Source of the DNA: Rhodoferax sp. WC2427
Lineage (GTDB): Bacteria > Pseudomonadota > Gammaproteobacteria > Burkholderiales > Burkholderiaceae_C
Length of the DNA stretch: 64,000 bases
Direction: 5' to 3'
Assembly (NCBI RefSeq): GCF_040822085.1
Contig: NZ_CP162006.1
Coordinates: 3,038,001-3,102,000 of the forward strand
A model generated the notes under the pieces. It saw nothing but the letters and a program-made list of their open reading frames with translations, had not been told where the DNA came from and did no database searches. Position numbers and translations under genes: made by a program. Positions 11,832-23,789 of this stretch are shown in pieces (the stretch's first letter is position 1; every line of letters starts with the position of its first letter).

Positions 11832-12923
11832 GTGAACCATATTGCCAAAGCCGGATTGAAAGTTGGAGTGTTGGGCCTGAGCCTGGCGCTGGGTGCCTGC
11901 TCGGTGCTGCAAAGCGAAAAAATCGACTACAAAAGCGCGGGTACCGTAGGCCCGGGCCTGGACGTGCCACCCGACCTGTCGCAGCTCAACCGCGACTCCC
12001 GTTACGTGGTGCCCGGTGCTGCCGTGACCGCCAGCAACTACAAAGTCGGCCAGGTGGCCGCTGCCGCCCCCACCGCCGCCACCTCGCTGGGCGACATCCG
12101 CGTCGAACGTGCAGGCACGCAGCGCTGGCTGGTGGTCAACCGCCCTGCCGACAAGCTGTGGGGGTCGGTGCGCGACTTCTGGCAGCAAAACGGTTTTCTG
12201 CTGACCGAAGACAACGCCGGCCTGGGCATCATGGAAACCGACTGGGCCGAAAACCGCGCCAAGCTGCCACAGGACATCATCCGCAGCACCATCGGCAAGG
12301 TGTTCGAGTCGCTGTACTCCACCGGTGAGCGCGACAAATACCGCACCCGCCTGGAGCGCACCGCCACCGGTGGCACCGAGATCTACATCAGCCACCGCGG
12401 CATGGTCGAGGTCTACACCAGCCAGGCCAAAGACCAGACCATCTGGCAGCCCCGGCCCACCGACCCCGAGCTGGAAGTCGAGTTCCTGCGCCGCCTGATG
12501 CTGAAACTGGGCGCCAACGACGCGCAGGTCAAGACCGCCCTGGAGCCCGAAATCGCCAAGGCCAACGCCCGCATCGCCACCATCAATAACCAGCCGGTCG
12601 TGCAACTGGACGACGGCTTTGACCGCGCCTGGCGCCGTGTCGGCCTGACCTTGGACCGCACCGGCTTCACCGTGGAAGACCGGGACCGCAGCAAAGGCAC
12701 CTACTTCGTGCGCTACGTGCCCCCCAATGCCACCAAGATCCAGCCCGGCTTCTTCACCAAATTGTTCAGCAAGGACAATGGTTCCGCACCGCTGCAGTAC
12801 CGCATCGCCGTGGTCACCGAAGGCACGGCCACCACCGTGTCGGTGCTGAACGCCGCCGGTGCACCGGAAGTGTCTGACAACGCCAAGAAGATCGTCCAGA
12901 TCATTGCGGACGACCTGAAATAA
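11832..12923 (+). CDS. bamC: Outer membrane assembly lipoprotein BamC
   Basis: BamC/NlpB lipoprotein of the outer membrane beta-barrel assembly complex, 363 residues. The lipoprotein signal peptide ends in the lipobox LALGAC, with the lipidated Cys at residue 23. The unstructured N-terminal segment that contacts BamD follows (IDYKS...VPPDLSQLNRDSRY), then two helix-grip domains, the first containing LWGSVRDFWQQNGF. It starts with GTG, preceded by AGGAACG. It lies 19 bp after dapA. Its TAA stop overlaps the likely start region of the next gene. Confidence 0.92.
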   Translation: MNHIAKAGLKVGVLGLSLALGACSVLQSEKIDYKSAGTVGPGLDVPPDLSQLNRDSRYVVPGAAVTASNYKVGQVAAAAPTAATSLGDIRVERAGTQRWLVVNRPADKLWGSVRDFWQQNGFLLTEDNAGLGIMETDWAENRAKLPQDIIRSTIGKVFESLYSTGERDKYRTRLERTATGGTEIYISHRGMVEVYTSQAKDQTIWQPRPTDPELEVEFLRRLMLKLGANDAQVKTALEPEIAKANARIATINNQPVVQLDDGFDRAWRRVGLTLDRTGFTVEDRDRSKGTYFVRYVPPNATKIQPGFFTKLFSKDNGSAPLQYRIAVVTEGTATTVSVLNAAGAPEVSDNAKKIVQIIADDLK

Positions 12924-13702
12924 GCACCTTACGTTTCAAAAGCCTGGGCAGCGGCAGTGCCGGCAACGGCACCATCGTCGAAGCCCGTAGCGGTGCCCAT
13001 ACGACCCGCGTGCTGGTGGACTGCGGCTTTGGCCAAAGGCAACTCGACCAGCGGCTGGCGCTGGCGGGCCTGCAGGCCGGGCAGATCGACGCGATCTTCA
13101 TCACCCACGAGCACGGCGACCACGTGGGCTGCGCGCCGCAGTGGGCCGTGCGCCACCGCATCCCCGTGTGGATGAGTCACGGCACCCATGCCGCCATCAA
13201 CTCCCCCGACCTGGACGGCCTGCTGCGCATTGCCCGCGACACGGAAACCATTGACCTGGGCAACCTGCAGCTCACGCCCTTCACCGTGCCGCACGATGCG
13301 CGCGAGCCCCTGCAACTGCGCTGCAGCCAGGGCGACGCACACCTGGGCGTCCTGACCGACCTGGGCCATGCCACGCCCCATGTGCTGGCGCAGCTGATGG
13401 GCTGCCAGGCCCTGCTGCTGGAATGCAACCACGACCCCGACCTGCTGGCCGCCTCGCGCTACCCGCCGTTTTTAAAGCAGCGCGTGGGCGGCCTCTACGG
13501 CCACCTGGCCAACCACGCCGCCGCCGAGATTGCCCAGGCCCTGTTCGCAGGCGGCCTGCGCCACATCATGGCCGCGCACCTGAGCGAACAGAACAACCGG
13601 CCCGAGCTGGCATTGGCCGCCCTGGCCGGGGCCGAAGGTTGCGCCAATGTCACACTGGGCGTGGCGCAGGCAGCTTTTGGCTGCGATTGGGTCACAGTCT
13701 GA
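12920..13702 (+). CDS. MBL-fold metallo-hydrolase, YycJ/WalJ-like, with no canonical start codon
   Basis: A metallo-beta-lactamase-fold hydrolase of ~260 residues with the metal motif THEHGDHVG, a later NHDPDLL segment and a conserved HL near the C terminus. The family begins LRFKSLGSGSAGNGT; this sequence is present, open and in frame, from 12929 onward. However no ATG, GTG or TTG lies between the upstream in-frame stop (12875) and the GTG at 13010, which would cut off the first beta strands. The codon overlapping the bamC stop is ATA (ATAA at 12920-12923). A single G-to-A change of an ancestral ATGA overlap would explain this. Use of ATA, or of CTG at 12944, is inference; the conservative start is 13010. 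Confidence 0.75.
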   Translation: MSTLRFKSLGSGSAGNGTIVEARSGAHTTRVLVDCGFGQRQLDQRLALAGLQAGQIDAIFITHEHGDHVGCAPQWAVRHRIPVWMSHGTHAAINSPDLDGLLRIARDTETIDLGNLQLTPFTVPHDAREPLQLRCSQGDAHLGVLTDLGHATPHVLAQLMGCQALLLECNHDPDLLAASRYPPFLKQRVGGLYGHLANHAAAEIAQALFAGGLRHIMAAHLSEQNNRPELALAALAGAEGCANVTLGVAQAAFGCDWVTV

Positions 13703-13704
13703 GT

Positions 13705-13729
13705 GTTTACCCGGATTCGTCGGGTAAAC
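13705..13729 (+). terminator. Hairpin after the MBL hydrolase gene
   Basis: A perfect 9-bp stem GTTTACCCG/CGGGTAAAC with a 7-base loop, starting 3 bp after the stop. It has no clear T-run, so it may be a weak terminator or a processing or leader hairpin just ahead of the riboswitch. Confidence 0.4.
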
Positions 13730-13741
13730 TTGCGCCGTTCA

Positions 13742-13896
13742 TTGGGGAGTAGCCGCCCACTCTTAGGTGGGGCTTGCGTCAACATACTTAGCCGTTCGGC
13801 TATGGTGCAAGCGGTTCGTTCTTGGCAAGACCTTTGACCATGCCACCTCGGTTTGGCCGGGAGGGGGTGTGGTCATCCGTCTCAGCTCTGGCCTAG
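13742..13896 (+). ncRNA. yybP-ykoY manganese riboswitch
   Basis: The ~155-nt leader of the GDT1-type exporter gene carries the hallmark words of the yybP-ykoY (Mn2+) aptamer: TTGGGGAGTAGCC at the 5' side, CGTCAACATACT in the middle and GGCAAGACCTTTGACC at the 3' side, in the right order. A TGACCA...TGGTCA helix toward the 3' end (about 13835-13875) could be the expression platform. The family senses Mn2+ and typically turns on Mn exporters such as MntP or UPF0016 proteins, exactly the gene that follows. The assignment is by motif reading; boundaries are approximate. Confidence 0.85.
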
Positions 13897-13906
13897 AAAG
13901 AAACCC

Positions 13907-14482
13907 ATGGAAGCCTTCCTCCTCTCCACAGGCATCGTCGCTCTCGCAGAAATCGGCGACAAGACCCAGTTGCTCGCCTTCATCCTGGCGGCCAAATTCA
14001 AAAAGCCTTGGCCCATCATTGCGGCCATCCTGGTCGCCACGGTGGCCAACCATGCATTTGCCGGTGCCATCGGCTCGTGGATCACCTCCCTGGTCGGCCC
14101 CGAAACCCTGCGCTGGATCCTCGGCATCTCGTTTATCGCCATGGCGGGCTGGACGCTGGTACCCGACAAGTTCGATGAAGAAGATGCCAAGCTGGCCCGC
14201 TTTGGCGTATTTGGCACCACACTGGTGGCTTTCTTTCTGGCCGAAATGGGCGACAAAACCCAGTTTGCCACCATCGCACTGGCAGCCAAGTACCACAACT
14301 TTGTGGCGGTGGTGTCCGGCACCACGCTGGGCATGATGCTGGCCAACGTGCCCGCCGTGCTGCTGGGCCACAAAATCGCCGAACGCATGCCGACCCGCAT
14401 CGTCCACCGCATTGCAGCCGCCATTTTCCTGGTCATGGGCATATTGACCTTATTGGGCGTTGGCGCTGGTGTAGGCTTGTAA
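13907..14482 (+). CDS. TMEM165/GDT1 family Mn exporter (UPF0016)
   Basis: A 191-residue inner-membrane protein of the UPF0016/GDT1 cation exporter family, with six helices in two homologous halves. Each half carries the signature E-x-G-D-K-T/S: AEIGDKTQ near residue 15 and AEMGDKTQ near residue 111. Characterised bacterial members (MneA type) export Mn2+. The yybP-ykoY riboswitch directly upstream independently supports manganese as substrate. The ATG at 13907 is chosen; an in-frame start at 13853 lies inside the riboswitch. A CDF-family transporter gene follows 25 bp later. Confidence 0.9.
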   Translation: MEAFLLSTGIVALAEIGDKTQLLAFILAAKFKKPWPIIAAILVATVANHAFAGAIGSWITSLVGPETLRWILGISFIAMAGWTLVPDKFDEEDAKLARFGVFGTTLVAFFLAEMGDKTQFATIALAAKYHNFVAVVSGTTLGMMLANVPAVLLGHKIAERMPTRIVHRIAAAIFLVMGILTLLGVGAGVGL

Positions 14483-14507
14483 GATAGCTACATAATCAGG
14501 AGCATCC

Positions 14508-15455
14508 ATGCGCAACCCGTTCCCCCCGGAAGACGAACACGACAGCGCCCAGCAAACGCTCCAGAAGGCCACGGCTGCCTCGAAGAGCACCTGGGTCAGC
14601 GTGGCGGTCAACATCTGTTTGAGCACGGTGCAGATCCTGGTGGGTGTATTTGCCAAGTCCCAGGGTCTGATCGCCGACGGGGTGCATTCGCTGTCCGACC
14701 TGGTGGCCGACTTTGCCGTGCTGCTGGCCAACCACCACAGCCGCAAGGATGCCGATACCGAGCACCCTTACGGCCACCAGCGCTTCGAGACCGGGGCCTC
14801 GCTGGCGCTGGGCCTGCTGTTGCTGGCGGTGGGCCTGGGCATGGTCTGGTCGGCGGTGGCCAAACTGGAGCAGCCCGACACCATCCCCAGCGTGCACCTG
14901 TCGGCGCTGTGGGTAGCGCTGGTGGCACTGGTGGCCAAGGAGTGCCTGTTTCGCTACATGCTGCGGGTGGCCACAGCGGTCAAGTCGGGCATGCTGGTGG
15001 CCAATGCCTGGCACGCCCGCTCGGACGCCGCCTCGTCCCTGGTGGTGGCTTGCGGCATCGTTGGCAACCTGCTGGGCTACCCGCTGCTGGACCCGATTGC
15101 GGCGCTGATCGTAGGCTGCATGGTGGGCAAGATGGGCTGGTCCTTCAGCTGGGATGCCCTGAACGACCTGATGGACCGGGGTGCCGACGAACAAGAGGTG
15201 GAGGCCATCCGGCGCACCATTGCCCAAACCCCCGGCGTGCTGGGCGTGCATGAACTGAAAACCCGCCGCATGGGCGACATGCTGGTGGCCGACGCGCACA
15301 TTGTGGTGGCCGCCGACATTACCGTGGAAGCCGGGCACGGCATTGCGGTGGAAGCCCGCCGCCGGGTGCTGCAGCAACACCCGGTGCTGAACCTGATGAC
15401 CCACGTGGACCCGGCAGACCGCCCCGACGGGGACCACACGGGCAGGCTGGCATAA
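14508..15455 (+). CDS. Cation diffusion facilitator family metal exporter
   Basis: A 315-residue CDF (YiiP/FieF-like) metal/proton antiporter with six helices in the first ~210 residues and a cytoplasmic ferredoxin-like domain. The transport-site motifs are HSLSD in TM2 and HARSD in TM5, both HxxxD, a pattern usually associated with Zn/Cd rather than the DxxxD seen in Mn-type members. A cytoplasmic HPYGHQRFE segment precedes TM3. Its position 25 bp downstream of the riboswitch-controlled Mn exporter suggests shared transcription and a role in metal efflux. The metal is uncertain. Confidence 0.9.
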   Translation: MRNPFPPEDEHDSAQQTLQKATAASKSTWVSVAVNICLSTVQILVGVFAKSQGLIADGVHSLSDLVADFAVLLANHHSRKDADTEHPYGHQRFETGASLALGLLLLAVGLGMVWSAVAKLEQPDTIPSVHLSALWVALVALVAKECLFRYMLRVATAVKSGMLVANAWHARSDAASSLVVACGIVGNLLGYPLLDPIAALIVGCMVGKMGWSFSWDALNDLMDRGADEQEVEAIRRTIAQTPGVLGVHELKTRRMGDMLVADAHIVVAADITVEAGHGIAVEARRRVLQQHPVLNLMTHVDPADRPDGDHTGRLA

Positions 15456-15470
15456 TTCAGCCTCTTTTAC

Positions 15471-15520
15471 GCCTCTAGCGCATATTCTTAGAGCGCTGGC
15501 AGCTACTGTTTAAATAGCAA
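15471..15520. repeat. Dispersed palindromic spacer repeat, copy 3
   Basis: A degenerate copy: GCCTCTAGCGC...GAGCGCTGGCAGCTA followed by the TTTAAATAGCAAA tail. It fills the gap between the CDF transporter and the FKBP gene and ends ~19 bp before the FKBP start. Confidence 0.65.
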
Positions 15521-15538
15521 ACACTCCAAGGAACACAC

Positions 15539-15898
15539 ATGGCTTTCACCACCACCGCCTCCGGCCTGCAGTTTGAAGACACCATCCAGGGCTCGGGCGA
15601 TGTCGCCACCAAGGGCAAGAGCGTCACCGTGCACTACACCGGCTGGCTCTACAACGACGGCGTGCAAGGTGCCAAGTTCGACTCCAGCAAGGACCGCAAA
15701 GACCCCTTCGTGTTCTCGCTGGGCGCAGGCATGGTCATCAAGGGCTGGGACGAAGGCGTGGCCGGCATGCAAATCGGTGGTGCCCGCACCCTGATCATCC
15801 CCGCCGCACTGGGCTACGGCGCACGCGGTGCGGGCGGCGTGATCCCCCCTAACGCCACGCTGAAATTCGACGTGGAACTGCTGGCCATCAAGGGCTGA
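15539..15898 (+). CDS. FKBP-type peptidyl-prolyl cis-trans isomerase
   Basis: A 119-residue single-domain FKBP12-like isomerase with no signal peptide, so cytosolic. Conserved segments include VTVHYTGWL, GAKFDSS, FSLGAGMVIKGWDEGV and GARTLIIPAALGYG, covering the hydrophobic prolyl pocket residues. It catalyses cis-trans isomerisation of Xaa-Pro bonds. A CAAGGAACACAC spacer gives the ribosome-binding site. A GC hairpin follows the stop, separating it from grpE. Confidence 0.93.
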   Translation: MAFTTTASGLQFEDTIQGSGDVATKGKSVTVHYTGWLYNDGVQGAKFDSSKDRKDPFVFSLGAGMVIKGWDEGVAGMQIGGARTLIIPAALGYGARGAGGVIPPNATLKFDVELLAIKG

Positions 15899-15908
15899 AA
15901 CTTCCTTG

Positions 15909-15946
15909 GGCGGGGCTTCTGGCCCCGCCGTGCCAGCCCATTTTTT
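15909..15946 (+). terminator. GC-rich hairpin after the FKBP gene
   Basis: An 8-bp stem GGCGGGGC/GCCCCGCC at 15909-15929, then a T6 run about 10 bases further on. The gap between stem and T-run makes it a weaker match to an intrinsic terminator. Confidence 0.4.
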
Positions 15947-16021
15947 CTTCGCCGCCCCCTTGTAAAAGGCCGGGCAGGCACAAGTTTGCGTAACTGGTTC
16001 ACTCCATTCACCCTCCAGAAC

Positions 16022-16570
16022 ATGTCTGACAACAACACCAATCCCGACCACCAGCCCCTGGACGGCATGGCCCCCTCCGAAGAGCAAGCCACCAGCGACG
16101 TGGAAGCGCTGGCCATGGCCCAGGCCGAGCTGGCCGCACTGAAGGCCAAGAGCGCCGATCTGGCCGACCAGTTCCTGCGCGCCAAGGCCGATGCCGAAAA
16201 CGCCCGCCGCCGCGCCGAAGACGACATCGCCAAGGCCCGCAAGTTCAGCCTGGAAAGCTTTGCCGAAAGCCTGTTGCCCGTGGCCGACAGCCTGGAAGCC
16301 GGGCTGGCCATCAAGGACGGCACGCCTGCCCAGATCCGCGAAGGTGCCGAGGCCACCCTGCGCCAACTCAAAAGTGCGCTGGAACGCAACAAGGTCGTCG
16401 AGATCGCCCCCGCTGCCGGTACCAAGTTCGACCCGCACCAACACCAGGCCATCAGCGTGGTGCCTGCCGAGCAGGAAGCCAACACCGTGGTCAGCGTGCT
16501 GCAAAAGGGCTATTTGATCTCGGAGCGCGTGCTGCGCCCGGCCCTGGTCACCGTTACCGCACCTAAATAA
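16022..16570 (+). CDS. grpE: Nucleotide exchange factor GrpE
   Basis: A 182-residue GrpE, the nucleotide exchange factor that releases ADP from DnaK. It has an acidic disordered N terminus, a long helix around 45-100 ([18 protein letters not shown]) and the beta-wing domain with the conserved [14 protein letters not shown] near the C terminus. The ATG at 16022 ([10 protein letters not shown]) is preferred over an in-frame start 36 bp upstream. dnaK and dnaJ follow on the same strand. No convincing sigma32 promoter or CIRCE element is visible upstream. Confidence 0.95.
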   Translation: MSDNNTNPDHQPLDGMAPSEEQATSDVEALAMAQAELAALKAKSADLADQFLRAKADAENARRRAEDDIAKARKFSLESFAESLLPVADSLEAGLAIKDGTPAQIREGAEATLRQLKSALERNKVVEIAPAAGTKFDPHQHQAISVVPAEQEANTVVSVLQKGYLISERVLRPALVTVTAPK

Positions 16571-16678
16571 ACAAAAAACGGTAACCCCACTCTTGAAGTG
16601 GCAAAAGTGATCCGCACCTTGAACGCAACAGGGCTTTGATTGAAGCCCGCCCCCTTACACAAATCAAAGGACAAAATC

Positions 16679-18622
<1,944 letters not shown>

Positions 18623-18650
18623 CTGAGAAGCCGCTGGCTTTTCAACCCGC

Positions 18651-18694
18651 GCCGCGCCCGGATGGTCCCCTTGGGACCTTCGGCGCGGCTTTTT
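18651..18694 (+). terminator. Intrinsic terminator between dnaK and dnaJ
   Basis: An outer stem GCCGCGCC/GGCGCGGC (18651-18658 and 18682-18689), an inner stem GGTCCC/GGGACC, and a T5 run directly after the outer stem. This is a textbook terminator ending the dnaK transcript. Confidence 0.8.
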
Positions 18695-18773
18695 GCGTAG
18701 CGAGCTACCTGGTTCCCCCCTTAGCGCGGGTCTGGCTCAACCCCGATCGCCGTATTGAGAAAGTGATTGCAGC

Positions 18774-19913
18774 ATGAGCAAAAGAGATTATTACGAAGCC
18801 CTCGGCGTTCCCAAAAATGCCTCCGAGGAAGAAATCAAAAAAGCCTATCGCAAGCTGGCGATGAAGCACCACCCGGACCGCAACCAGGGCGATTCGGCCA
18901 AGGGTTCCGAGGACAAGTTCAAGGAAATCAAGGAAGCCTACGAAATGCTGAGCGACGCGCAAAAACGCGCCGCCTACGACCAGCATGGCTTTGCCGGTGT
19001 CGACCCGAACATGCGCGGCGGCCCCGGGGCGGACGGCTTTGCGGGCGGTGGTTTCGCCGAGGCTTTTGGCGATATTTTTGGCGACATGTTCGGCCAAAGC
19101 CGCGGTGGCCGCGGCGGTGGCCGCCAGGTGTTCCGCGGTGCCGACCTCAGCTACGCCATGGAAGTCACGCTGGAAGAAGCCGCCCGCGGCAAGGAAGCGC
19201 AGATCCGTATCCCCACCTGGGAAGCCTGCGATACCTGCCACGGAAGCGGTGCCAAACCCGGCACCCAGGCCAAGACCTGCGGCACCTGCGCGGGCCAGGG
19301 CACGGTGCAGATGCGCCAGGGCTTCTTCAGCGTACAGCAAACCTGCCCCACCTGCCGCGGCGCGGGCAAGGTCATCCCCGACCCCTGCACCGTCTGCAGC
19401 GGCCAGGGCAAGGTCAAGAAGCAGAAAACGCTGGAAGTCAAAATTCCGGCCGGGATCGACGACGGCATGCGCATCCGCAGCGTGGGCAATGGCGAGCCGG
19501 GCTCCAACGGCGGCCCCTCGGGCGACCTGTACATCGAAATCCGCACCAAGAAGCACGACATCTTTGAGCGCGACGGCGGCGACCTGCACTGCTCGGTGCC
19601 GGTGAGCTTCATCACCGCCGCCCTGGGTGGCGAGATCGAAGTGCCCACCCTGTCCGGCAAGGCCGCCATCGACATCCCCGAAGGCACGCAAGCGGGCAAG
19701 CAGTTCCGCCTGCGCGGCAAGGGCATCAAGGGCGTGCGCGACAGCTCGCCGGGCGACCTGTACTGCCACATCACGGTGGAAACCCCGGTCAAGCTCACCG
19801 AGCACCAGCGCAAGCTGATGCGCGAGCTCGACGAGTCGTTCAAAAAGGGCGGCGGCAAGCACTCGCCCACCGGCGACAGCTGGACGGATAAGCTGAAAAA
19901 GTTCTTTGCATAG
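18774..19913 (+). CDS. dnaJ: Chaperone DnaJ (Hsp40)
   Basis: A 379-residue class A DnaJ co-chaperone. It has a J domain with the HPD tripeptide (KHHPDRNQ, near residues 33-40), a Gly/Phe-rich linker with [16 protein letters not shown], and four CxxCxGxG zinc-binding repeats ([32 protein letters not shown]) near residues 150-220. C-terminal substrate-binding beta domains follow. It stimulates DnaK ATP hydrolysis and delivers unfolded clients. A strong terminator follows the stop. Confidence 0.96.
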   Translation: MSKRDYYEALGVPKNASEEEIKKAYRKLAMKHHPDRNQGDSAKGSEDKFKEIKEAYEMLSDAQKRAAYDQHGFAGVDPNMRGGPGADGFAGGGFAEAFGDIFGDMFGQSRGGRGGGRQVFRGADLSYAMEVTLEEAARGKEAQIRIPTWEACDTCHGSGAKPGTQAKTCGTCAGQGTVQMRQGFFSVQQTCPTCRGAGKVIPDPCTVCSGQGKVKKQKTLEVKIPAGIDDGMRIRSVGNGEPGSNGGPSGDLYIEIRTKKHDIFERDGGDLHCSVPVSFITAALGGEIEVPTLSGKAAIDIPEGTQAGKQFRLRGKGIKGVRDSSPGDLYCHITVETPVKLTEHQRKLMRELDESFKKGGGKHSPTGDSWTDKLKKFFA

Positions 19914-19935
19914 GTTTGCCCTGGCGTTGATTCAA

Positions 19936-19968
19936 AGCCCCCTGGCGCCTGCGCCAAGGGGCTTTTTT
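19936..19968 (+). terminator. Intrinsic terminator after dnaJ
   Basis: AGCCCC and TGGCGC pair with GCGCCA and GGGGCT (one mismatch) around a 2-base loop, followed by a T6 run at 19963-19968. It ends the dnaJ transcript. Confidence 0.85.
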
Positions 19969-19991
19969 CATGGCTGGGGTCAAAACTTTTT

Positions 19992-20046
19992 TGCTATTTC
20001 TTTAGGAGCTGCTCACGCTCATTCCATCAGCGCGAGAGGCCTATTT
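19992..20046. repeat. Dispersed palindromic spacer repeat, copy 4
   Basis: TGCTATTTCTTTAGGAGCTG, then GCTCACGCTCATTCC and ATCAGCGCGAGAGGCC. Same orientation as copy 1, with the A/T-rich GCTATTT edge. It lies between the dnaJ terminator and frmA. Confidence 0.7.
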
Positions 20047-20130
20047 CTTATAAAAATGCTGTAGCGCCTCGGTAGGGAACTGGCTGCGTCCGCTTATAGT
20101 TGAAGCTTTGCCAGCCGCAAGGATCTCGCC

Positions 20131-21236
<1,106 letters not shown>

Positions 21237-21237
<1 letters not shown>

Positions 21238-22100
21238 TGGGCACGCTCACCACCCTCTCAGAGCATGCCTGCTTTGACGGCATCCAGACCTTCTACCAGC
21301 ACGACTCTTCGGAGATCGGCCTGCCCATGCGCTTTGCGGTCTACATGCCGCCCGGAGCCTCCGGCCGGGTGCCCGCCCTGCTCTACCTGGCAGGCCTGAC
21401 CTGCAATGAAGAAACCTTCATGACCAAGGCCGGGGCGCAGCAGTACGCCGCGCAACTGGGCATGGCCTTGATCGCCCCCGACACCGGACCGCGCGGTGCC
21501 AATGTGCCGGGCGAATCCGACAGCTGGGACTTTGGCCTGGCCGCCAGCTTCTATATCGATGCCACCGAGGCACCCTGGTCCACCCACTACCGCATGGAAA
21601 GCTACCTCGTCAAAGAGCTGCTGCCCATGTTGGTGGAAGAACTGTCCATCGACCCCGAGCGCATCGGCATCTTCGGCCATTCGATGGGCGGGCATGGCGC
21701 GTTGACGCTGGCGCTCAAGTACCCCGGCCTGTTCAAGTCGGTATCGGCCTTTGCGCCCATCTGCGCGCCCACCCAGTGCGCCTGGGGGCAAAAGGCATTC
21801 ACTGGCTACCTGGGTGCAGACAACGCCTCCTGGCCCGCGCACGATGCCGTGTTTTTGATGGCAGCCAAAACCGAGGCGCCCTACCCCCACGGCATTCTGA
21901 TCGACCAGGGCCTGGCCGATAAATTCCTGGCACCGCAGCTTAACCCGCATATCTTTGAAGCCGCCTGCCAGGCCGTCAACCAGCCATTGCTGCTGCGACG
22001 CCACACCGGCTACGACCACGGCTACTACTTCATCAGCAGCTTCATGGCGGACCACATGGCACACCATGCCAGCGCTCTTGGCCTGGCAGTCACGCCCTAA
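21237..22100 (+). CDS. fghA: S-formylglutathione hydrolase
   Basis: A 287-residue alpha/beta-hydrolase of the esterase D family that releases formate and glutathione from S-formylglutathione. The nucleophile elbow is GHSMGGHGA (Ser near 149), and the catalytic His is in GYDHGYYF near the C terminus, with the acid in between (LIDQGLADKFL). The start overlaps the frmA stop by one base, so the two are translationally coupled. Length and motifs match the family closely. Also known as frmB. Confidence 0.95.
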
Positions 22101-22121
22101 CATTACCGACCCGATGCCCTG

Positions 22122-23768
22122 ATGCCCTTGTATGACAGCGCCCGCACGGGCCGCACCCGCCACCCTGCTTGGCTGGTGCTGATTTTTAGCCTGTGGATTG
22201 CCACGGTCTGCAACATCCCCCTGTGGCGTGAATGGGCGCGCATGCCCGAGCTCCAAAACCTGCGCGGCCTGGCGGTCGGGGCGGGCTTTGCCGTGACGAT
22301 TGCGGCCGCCATGGCGCTGCTGTTTAGCCTGCTGAACTGGCGCTGGACGCTCAAGCCCTTCATCACCTTGTCGTTGTTTGCGGCAGCGTTTGGGGCGCAT
22401 TTCATGCTGTCGTACGGCGTGGTGATCGACACCACCATGCTGGTCAACGCGCTGGAAACCGATGTGCGCGAGACGCGCGACCTGGTGAACCTGCGGATGC
22501 TGGCCACGGTGCTGGTCATGGCCGTGTTGCCCAGCATCTGGTTGTGGCGGCAGCGCACCCCGCGCCGCTCGGCCCTGCGCCAGATCGGTGGCAACCTGCT
22601 GGGCGCGGCGCTGGCCCTGGGGGTGCTGGTGGGCAGCCTGTTGCTGATTTTTCAGGACTTCTCGTCGCTGATGCGCAACCACACCGAACAGCGCTACCTG
22701 ATCAATCCGCTGAACGCGTTTTATGCGCTGGGCGACATTGCCGCCAAGCCCTTCAAGCGCGATGAGCGCACCATTTTGCCCATCGGGCAGGATGCGCAGC
22801 TGCGCCCTGCCCCCGGCAAGCCCCCCCTGCTCTTGCTGGTGGTGGGCGAAACCGGACGCGCTGGCCAGTTCACCCTGAACGGCTACGCCCGCCCCACCAC
22901 CCCCGAGCTGGCCAAAGAGCACCTGGCCAGCTACCGCAACGCCTGGTCGTGTGGCACCAATACCGCTGCCTCGGTACCCTGCATGTTCTCGCACCTGGGC
23001 AAGCAGGGCTTTGAGGGCCGCAAAGCCAACTACGAGGGCCTGCTGGACGTGTTGCAGCGCAGCGGTCTGGGCGTGGTGTGGCTGGACAACCAGGCGGGCT
23101 GCAAAGGCGTGTGCGACCGCGTGCCCCATACCAGCACCGCCCAGGTCAAAGACAAGGACCTGTGCATCGACGGCGAGTGCTTTGATGAAATCATGTTGCG
23201 CCTGCTCGATGCCCGCATTGCCGAACTGCCCGCCGAGCGCCGCGCCAAGGGCGTAGTCGTGCTGATGCACCAGATGGGCAGCCACGGCCCGGCCTACTAC
23301 AAGCGCACCCCGGCAGCCTTCAAGAGGTTCCTGCCCGAATGCACCAGCAACAACCTGCAGGACTGCAGCCAGACCCTGCTGGTCAATGCCTACGACAACA
23401 CCATCGCCTATACCGACCACGTGCTGGCCAGCGCCATCCAGTGGCTGAAAAGCAAAGAGGCCGGCAACGCCACCGCCATGGTGTACGTGGCCGACCACGG
23501 TGAATCACTGGGCGAAAACAACATCTACCTGCACGGCCTGCCCTATGACATCGCCCCCGACGTGCAAAAGCATGTGCCCTGGATCACCTGGCTGTCCCCG
23601 GCTTACGAGCAGCGCAGCCATGTGGCCACCGCCTGCCTGCAAAAGCAGCAAGACGTGCGCATCAGCCACGACAACTACTTCCATTCGGTGCTGGGCCTGC
23701 TGGGCGTGGCCACCAGCGTCTACCAGCCCGCGCTGGATATCTTCCAGCCCTGCATAGGCGCCAAGTAG
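22122..23768 (+). CDS. Phosphoethanolamine transferase, EptA-like
   Basis: A 548-residue inner-membrane enzyme with an N-terminal block of five transmembrane helices (residues ~15-190) and a periplasmic alkaline-phosphatase-fold domain. The metal and nucleophile motifs are [23 protein letters not shown] (catalytic Thr), [13 protein letters not shown] and [20 protein letters not shown] (each given as landmark). Such enzymes move phosphoethanolamine from phosphatidylethanolamine to lipid A and can lower susceptibility to cationic peptides and polymyxins. No PmrAB-type regulator is next to it. It follows fghA by 21 bp and is convergent with dusA. Confidence 0.9.
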   Translation: MPLYDSARTGRTRHPAWLVLIFSLWIATVCNIPLWREWARMPELQNLRGLAVGAGFAVTIAAAMALLFSLLNWRWTLKPFITLSLFAAAFGAHFMLSYGVVIDTTMLVNALETDVRETRDLVNLRMLATVLVMAVLPSIWLWRQRTPRRSALRQIGGNLLGAALALGVLVGSLLLIFQDFSSLMRNHTEQRYLINPLNAFYALGDIAAKPFKRDERTILPIGQDAQLRPAPGKPPLLLLVVGETGRAGQFTLNGYARPTTPELAKEHLASYRNAWSCGTNTAASVPCMFSHLGKQGFEGRKANYEGLLDVLQRSGLGVVWLDNQAGCKGVCDRVPHTSTAQVKDKDLCIDGECFDEIMLRLLDARIAELPAERRAKGVVVLMHQMGSHGPAYYKRTPAAFKRFLPECTSNNLQDCSQTLLVNAYDNTIAYTDHVLASAIQWLKSKEAGNATAMVYVADHGESLGENNIYLHGLPYDIAPDVQKHVPWITWLSPAYEQRSHVATACLQKQQDVRISHDNYFHSVLGLLGVATSVYQPALDIFQPCIGAK

Positions 23769-23789
23769 GTCCGGCCCAAGCAAGCAAGG

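Noticed and set aside
16585..16660. Possible heat-shock (sigma32) promoter before dnaK: CTTGAAG and later CTTGAAC
   Set aside because: No CCCCAT-type -10 box at the right distance; the CCACT/AGTGG pair around it is only 5 bp.
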